This document shows positions 5,260 to 8,387 of a stretch of 8,387 bases of DNA, in pieces (the first letter of the stretch is position 1; every line of letters starts with the position of its first letter). The stretch spans positions 1 to 8,387 of the forward strand of contig JBICHM010000152.1 in the NCBI GenBank assembly GCA_043101835.1. Direction: 5' to 3'. The DNA comes from JBICHM01 sp043101835 (lineage in GTDB: Bacteria > Planctomycetota > Phycisphaerae > Phycisphaerales > UBA1924). Under the pieces are notes generated by a model. The model saw nothing but the letters and a program-made list of their open reading frames with translations. It was not told the DNA's origin and did no database searches. Position numbers and translations under genes: made by a program.

Positions 5260-6750
5260 GTGACGCAGGAGCCCCAGCGCCAACCCGAGGAGCAGGCCGA
5301 GCCGACGCCGCCGGTGTCGACGCCGGACGCGATCCCGCCGCACGAGATCGGCGAGACGCTGATTCTCGATGCGCAGTCGCCCTACGAGGCGGGGGCGTTC
5401 GCGGTGGATCAGTTGCTCGACGACGGCGCGTCGCACGAGGAGTTGGCGCGCGGGATCGAGGGCCAGGAGCCGGCGGACGCCGCGGACTCGCTGGAGAGCC
5501 TCGAGCCCGAGGATTCGGCGCGCGTGCTGGGGGAGATGGACGACCAGGCCGCGGCCGATGCGCTGGCGTACATGCAGGCGCCCCTGGCGGTCACGGTGCT
5601 GCGCGACGCGACGCCCGAGTACGCCGGCCGGCTCCTGCGGATGATGGAGCCGGACGACGCGGCTGACCTGCTCCAGTCGCTGCCGGGGGAGATGGCCGAC
5701 ACGATCCTGCGCGCAATGCCGCGCCGGGCGGCGGCGCGACTCGGAAAGCTGGCGCGGTACGACCCCGAGACGGCCGGCGGCCTGATGACGACCGACTTTG
5801 TGAAGCTCCGCACGGAGGACACAGTCGAGCGCGCGATCGAACGCATCCGGCGCGAGGCCGAGGACGCGGACCTCTATTACCTGTACGCGGTCGACGAACA
5901 GGATCGGCTGCGCGGCGTCGTGAAGCTGCGCTCGCTGCTGCTCACCCCGCCGGGCACGCGCATCGACGACGCCATGAACAGCGATGTGGTGGCGCTGAAG
6001 GCGACGCTGGACCGCGAGGAGGTCGCCCGCGCGTTCGATCGCTACGACCACGTCGCCCTGCCGGTGGTCGATGACGCCGACCGGCTGCTGGGCGTCGTGA
6101 CGATCGACGATGTGATCGACACCATCCGCGCCGAGCACACCGAGGACGCGCTGAAGCAGGTGGGCGCCGGTCCGAGCGAGAGCGTGCACGAAACGGTGCG
6201 GAGCAAGGTCCGGGCGCGCACGCCGTGGCTGGTGATCAATCTGCTGACCGCGCAGCTCGCGGCGTCGATCGTCCTGCTCTTCACCGATCTCATCGAGGCG
6301 GTGGCGCTCCTGGCGGTGCTGATGCCGGTCGTGGCGAACCAGTCGGGCAACGCCGGGCAGCAGAGCCTCGCGGTGACGCTGCGTGGGCTGGTGCTCGGGG
6401 AGGTTCGGTCGCAGCGCGTGGGTCGCCTGCTGCTGCGCGAGACCGCCTTCGGGGTGATCGCCGGGCTGATCGTGGGGCTCGTGATGGGGCTGGGGCTGAT
6501 CCTGCTCGGGCTCTCCGGCCTGATCGACGCCGACTGGCGCCTGGCGCTGATCACGAGCGTCTCGATGGCCGGGGCCCTCGCGGCGGGGTGCCTGATGGGC
6601 GCGGGGATGCCGATCCTCATGGAGCGGTGGAAGATCGATCCGGCGACGGCGTCGACGATCTTCCTGACGATGCTGACCGACAGCATCTCGTTTCTCGCGT
6701 TCCTCGGACTTGCCTGGGTCCTCCGGGGGTGGCTCCTGCCGACCGGGTGA
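5260..6750 (+). CDS. mgtE: Magnesium transporter MgtE
   Basis: With GTG at 5260 the product is 496 residues, slightly longer than usual because of a Pro/Glu/Gln-rich N-terminal tail of about 30 residues. Residues 45-165 are the MgtE N domain of helical repeats (VLGEMDDQAAADAL, RMMEPDDAADLLQSLP). The segment RYDPETAGGLMTTDFVKL (166-183) leads into the CBS pair at about 178-300, with LPVVDDADRLLGVVTIDDVI at 267-286. Residues 320-493 are the five-helix pore domain: MPVVANQSGNAGQQSLAVTL at 355-374 in the position of the conserved Gly/Asn-rich pore motif, MAGALAAGCLMGAGMPIL, and the last helix with MLTDSISFLAFLGLA, whose Asp474 corresponds to the pore aspartate that binds Mg2+. The family forms homodimeric Mg2+ channels in the inner membrane, closed by Mg2+ bound to the N and CBS domains. 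All domains are complete. An in-frame TTG at 5215 is a less likely start because it would translate through the inverted repeat. Divergent from the CNNM gene. Confidence 0.96.
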   Translation: MTQEPQRQPEEQAEPTPPVSTPDAIPPHEIGETLILDAQSPYEAGAFAVDQLLDDGASHEELARGIEGQEPADAADSLESLEPEDSARVLGEMDDQAAADALAYMQAPLAVTVLRDATPEYAGRLLRMMEPDDAADLLQSLPGEMADTILRAMPRRAAARLGKLARYDPETAGGLMTTDFVKLRTEDTVERAIERIRREAEDADLYYLYAVDEQDRLRGVVKLRSLLLTPPGTRIDDAMNSDVVALKATLDREEVARAFDRYDHVALPVVDDADRLLGVVTIDDVIDTIRAEHTEDALKQVGAGPSESVHETVRSKVRARTPWLVINLLTAQLAASIVLLFTDLIEAVALLAVLMPVVANQSGNAGQQSLAVTLRGLVLGEVRSQRVGRLLLRETAFGVIAGLIVGLVMGLGLILLGLSGLIDADWRLALITSVSMAGALAAGCLMGAGMPILMERWKIDPATASTIFLTMLTDSISFLAFLGLAWVLRGWLLPTG

Positions 6751-6812
6751 TGGACCGCAGGCGTCGGCTCGCCAACGCCTTGACGCTGCCCGTCGGGGCC
6801 GGGAGACTGGTC

Positions 6813-6835
6813 GGAACCCGGGGCGGCCCGGGTCC
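6813..6835 (+). terminator. Possible transcription terminator or hairpin after mgtE
   Basis: ACCCGGG (6816-6822) and CCCGGGT (6827-6833) form a perfect 7-base stem with a GCGG loop, extendable by GG/CC with one bulged A. It starts about 65 bases after the mgtE stop. No T-run follows, so efficient intrinsic termination is uncertain. Confidence 0.35.
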
Positions 6836-6860
6836 GTATCGCATGGACGCCCCTTCGCCT

Positions 6861-6885
6861 CGGCGACGCGCCGTCGGTGTCGCCG
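6861..6885. repeat. Inverted repeat in the gap between mgtE and the next gene
   Basis: CGGCGAC (6861-6867) and GTCGCCG (6879-6885) are perfect complements separated by 11 bases. The gap 6751-7005 otherwise holds no credible gene on either strand. Together with the hairpin at 6813-6835 it suggests the genes on either side are separate transcription units. GC-rich DNA makes such repeats fairly common. Confidence 0.3.
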
Positions 6886-7005
6886 CCGCTCGTCATCGGC
6901 CCGCAGGCCGGATGTGACCGGCCGGCGGGGGTCGTGGGTCCGTCCCCGGTTCGCCTCACGCCCGGCGCAGCGTCGCCGTCGCCTTGATTCTGGAGCCCCG
7001 TTCCC

Positions 7006-8376
7006 ATGGCAGGCAAGACCTCGGCTTCCACCGGCATGCTCGTCACCGTCACGCTGACCGGCGTGCTGGCGGTCGCGCTCTTCGTCACCACGGTCGTCTT
7101 CTTCGGGCGCTGGCAGCGTGCGAACACCGACCTCGAGCAGGCGCGCAATGACCAGCGGGATGTGATCACCCCGGGCGAGCGCGGCGACGACGACGTTCGG
7201 CTCCTCATCGAGCAGGCCGGCAACCAGAGCCTCGTCGCGTATCTGAAGGAGTCCCTGCGCGGGACGATGGAAGAAGTCACGGGTTCGCCGGCGACCACCT
7301 TCGAGCAACTCCAGGCGACGCTCGGCACCATCGAGGGCGCCGACGCGGCGTCGCTCGTGCAGGTGGTCCGTGATCGCACCAACCGCATCAACGCCCTGAA
7401 CCAGCAGCTGGCCGACGCCCAGTCGCAGCTGGAGGCGGCGCGCACGGACTTGCAGGACGAGGTCGAGCGCGTGGCGCGCATCCGCGAGGAGCACTCGGCG
7501 ACGATCGCCGCCCTGCAGCAGCAGATCGACGGCTACGAGTCGGGCGTCAGCGAGTACCGCACCAGCCTGAACGACACGATCGATCGGAACAACGATCGCG
7601 TCGCCGAGATCCGACGCACGGCGGCGGAGCAGGAAGATGCGCTCAGCGGGCGCATCGCCGAGCTCGAGACCGAGCTGATCGTGTTGCAGGACGCGGTGCG
7701 TGAGCTTCGCGCATCGACCGCCGACGGGCGCGTCAGCGCCCAGGACGAGTTCGCGCTGGTGGACGGTCGCGTGCTTGGCTCCAATGCGAGCCGGAACGAG
7801 GTGTACATCAGCCTTGGGCGGAACGACCGCATCGTCGTGGGCATGACCTTCGAGGTGTACGACAACAGCACTTCGATCCGGGCCAACAGCGAGGGCGAGT
7901 ACCCGCCCGGCAAGGCCGCCGTCGAGGTGATCCGCATCAACGAGGGCTCGTCGACCGCGCGGGTGATTCGTTCGACGGGACAGAGCCCGATCGTCGAGGG
8001 TGATGTGATCGCCAACGCGCTCTACGACCCCGACAAGCAGTACACCTTCCTCGTGTACGGCAACTTCGACACGAATCGCGACGGCCAGTTCACGCAGCAG
8101 GAGTCGCAGGGCGTCGCCGGCCTGATCGCCGACTGGGGCGGTCGCGTCGTCAACGAGCTGACGGGCAGCACGGACTTCCTCGTGCTGGGCGAGCGTCCGA
8201 TCCTGCCGCCGGAGCCGAGCCCCGACAGCCCGCTGCCGGTGATCCAGGACTACATCCGCAAGAAGCAGGCCGTCGAGGAGTACGACCGCCTGTTCCGGAT
8301 CGCGTCGCAGACGAGCATCCCGATCATCAACCAGAACCGGCTCTACACGCTGACCGGGCTGACCGGCCAGCGCTGA
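7006..8376 (+). CDS. Membrane-anchored coiled-coil protein with beta domain and BRCT-like, EF-hand-containing C-terminus
   Basis: The product is 456 residues. Residues 10-33 (MLVTVTLTGVLAVALFVTTV onward) are one uncleaved transmembrane helix, so the rest most likely lies in the periplasm, although the topology is not proven. Residues 120-236 are a long coiled coil rich in Gln, Glu, Ala and Arg. Residues 248-340 are beta-rich (FALVDGRVLG, EVYISLGRNDRIVVGMTFEV, KAAVEVIRI, ARVIRS, IVEGDVIAN), resembling the small beta domain at the C-terminus of FlgT-like proteins. Residues 344-452 resemble a BRCT domain: YTFLVYGNF as strand 1, GLIADWGGRVV with the conserved Gly-Gly turn, STDFLVLGE as the T-x-x-L-V-x-G motif, then RIASQTSIPIINQNRLYTL as the final helix, strand and helix. 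The loop after strand 1 holds DTNRDGQFTQQE, a full EF-hand consensus. GGAG lies 10 bases before the ATG. Function is unknown; a structural or Ca2+-responsive envelope role is an inference. It is intact, with its stop 11 bases from the window end. Confidence 0.85.
   Translation: MAGKTSASTGMLVTVTLTGVLAVALFVTTVVFFGRWQRANTDLEQARNDQRDVITPGERGDDDVRLLIEQAGNQSLVAYLKESLRGTMEEVTGSPATTFEQLQATLGTIEGADAASLVQVVRDRTNRINALNQQLADAQSQLEAARTDLQDEVERVARIREEHSATIAALQQQIDGYESGVSEYRTSLNDTIDRNNDRVAEIRRTAAEQEDALSGRIAELETELIVLQDAVRELRASTADGRVSAQDEFALVDGRVLGSNASRNEVYISLGRNDRIVVGMTFEVYDNSTSIRANSEGEYPPGKAAVEVIRINEGSSTARVIRSTGQSPIVEGDVIANALYDPDKQYTFLVYGNFDTNRDGQFTQQESQGVAGLIADWGGRVVNELTGSTDFLVLGERPILPPEPSPDSPLPVIQDYIRKKQAVEEYDRLFRIASQTSIPIINQNRLYTLTGLTGQR
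8068..8103 (+). other. EF-hand-type calcium-binding loop (DTNRDGQFTQQE)
   Basis: Residues 355-366 of the membrane-anchored protein fit the 12-residue EF-hand loop at every key position: Asp1, Asn3, Asp5, Gly6, Phe8 and Glu12. The loop sits between the first strand and first helix of the BRCT-like domain. A flanking helix is likely on the C-terminal side (QESQGVAGLIADW), but a beta strand precedes it, so it would be a non-classical, dockerin-like or strand-loop-helix calcium site. Ca2+ binding is inferred from the motif alone. Confidence 0.6.
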
Positions 8377-8387
8377 TCGGCGGGGCG

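Noticed and set aside
3719..5263. A 514-codon plus-strand frame opposite the CNNM gene
   Set aside because: It overlaps the helix-turn-helix gene in another frame and the CNNM gene on the other strand, and has low-complexity Asp/Glu/Arg/Ala content with no motif.
5224..7494. A 756-codon open frame on the minus strand, antisense to mgtE and the following gene
   Set aside because: The translation is dominated by Arg, His, Gln and Ala without domain logic, and the opposite strand codes for complete, recognisable proteins. Long antisense frames are expected in such GC-rich coding DNA.

Overview
The window is high-GC bacterial DNA that reads as Planctomycetota, most likely a Phycisphaerae-type lineage. 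The evidence is a PEP-CTERM-like C-terminus of the Pro-Ala-Pro-Gly type, a dockerin-like repeat on a secreted HAF-repeat protein, a large helix-turn-helix protein of a kind I associate with planctomycetes, and weak or absent ribosome binding sites on several genes. This assignment rests on protein style, not on any marker gene. I see no tRNA, rRNA, CRISPR array, transposase or phage gene.

Layout. Positions 1-2408 hold two minus-strand genes for secreted HAF-repeat proteins, in the order 1335-2408 then 1-1264 (the second runs off the left edge). They are about 70 bases apart and probably co-transcribed. One ends in a PEP-CTERM-like anchor, the other in a dockerin-like segment. The dockerin is broken by a perfect 59-base in-frame repeat of an internal part of the same gene, so the left edge is either a real tandem duplication or an assembly fault. 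Positions 2409-2804 are a roughly 400-base divergent regulatory region with a mirrored box, TCTGAGATCA, directly downstream of a -10-like hexamer in both directions. Positions 2805-4133 (plus) encode an unrecognised protein with a predicted helix-turn-helix.

Positions 4142-5164 (minus) encode a CNNM/CBS membrane protein of the CorB type without the usual C-terminal CorC domain. It converges on the preceding gene with 8 bases between the stop codons, and diverges from mgtE (5260-6750, plus), a complete magnesium channel. The two probably form a magnesium-handling pair around a 95-base spacer holding a perfect inverted repeat. After a 255-base gap with two inverted repeats, positions 7006-8376 (plus) encode an inner-membrane-anchored coiled-coil protein ending in a beta-rich domain and a BRCT-like domain that carries a perfect EF-hand-type calcium-loop consensus.

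Working together: the HAF pair are probably surface or extracellular proteins; the helix-turn-helix gene next to them may control them, or itself, through the shared boxes; CNNM and MgtE probably handle Mg2+. The last gene has no obvious functional link to the others. The most unusual items are the BRCT/EF-hand envelope protein, the mirrored operator-like boxes, and the repeat that interrupts the dockerin.
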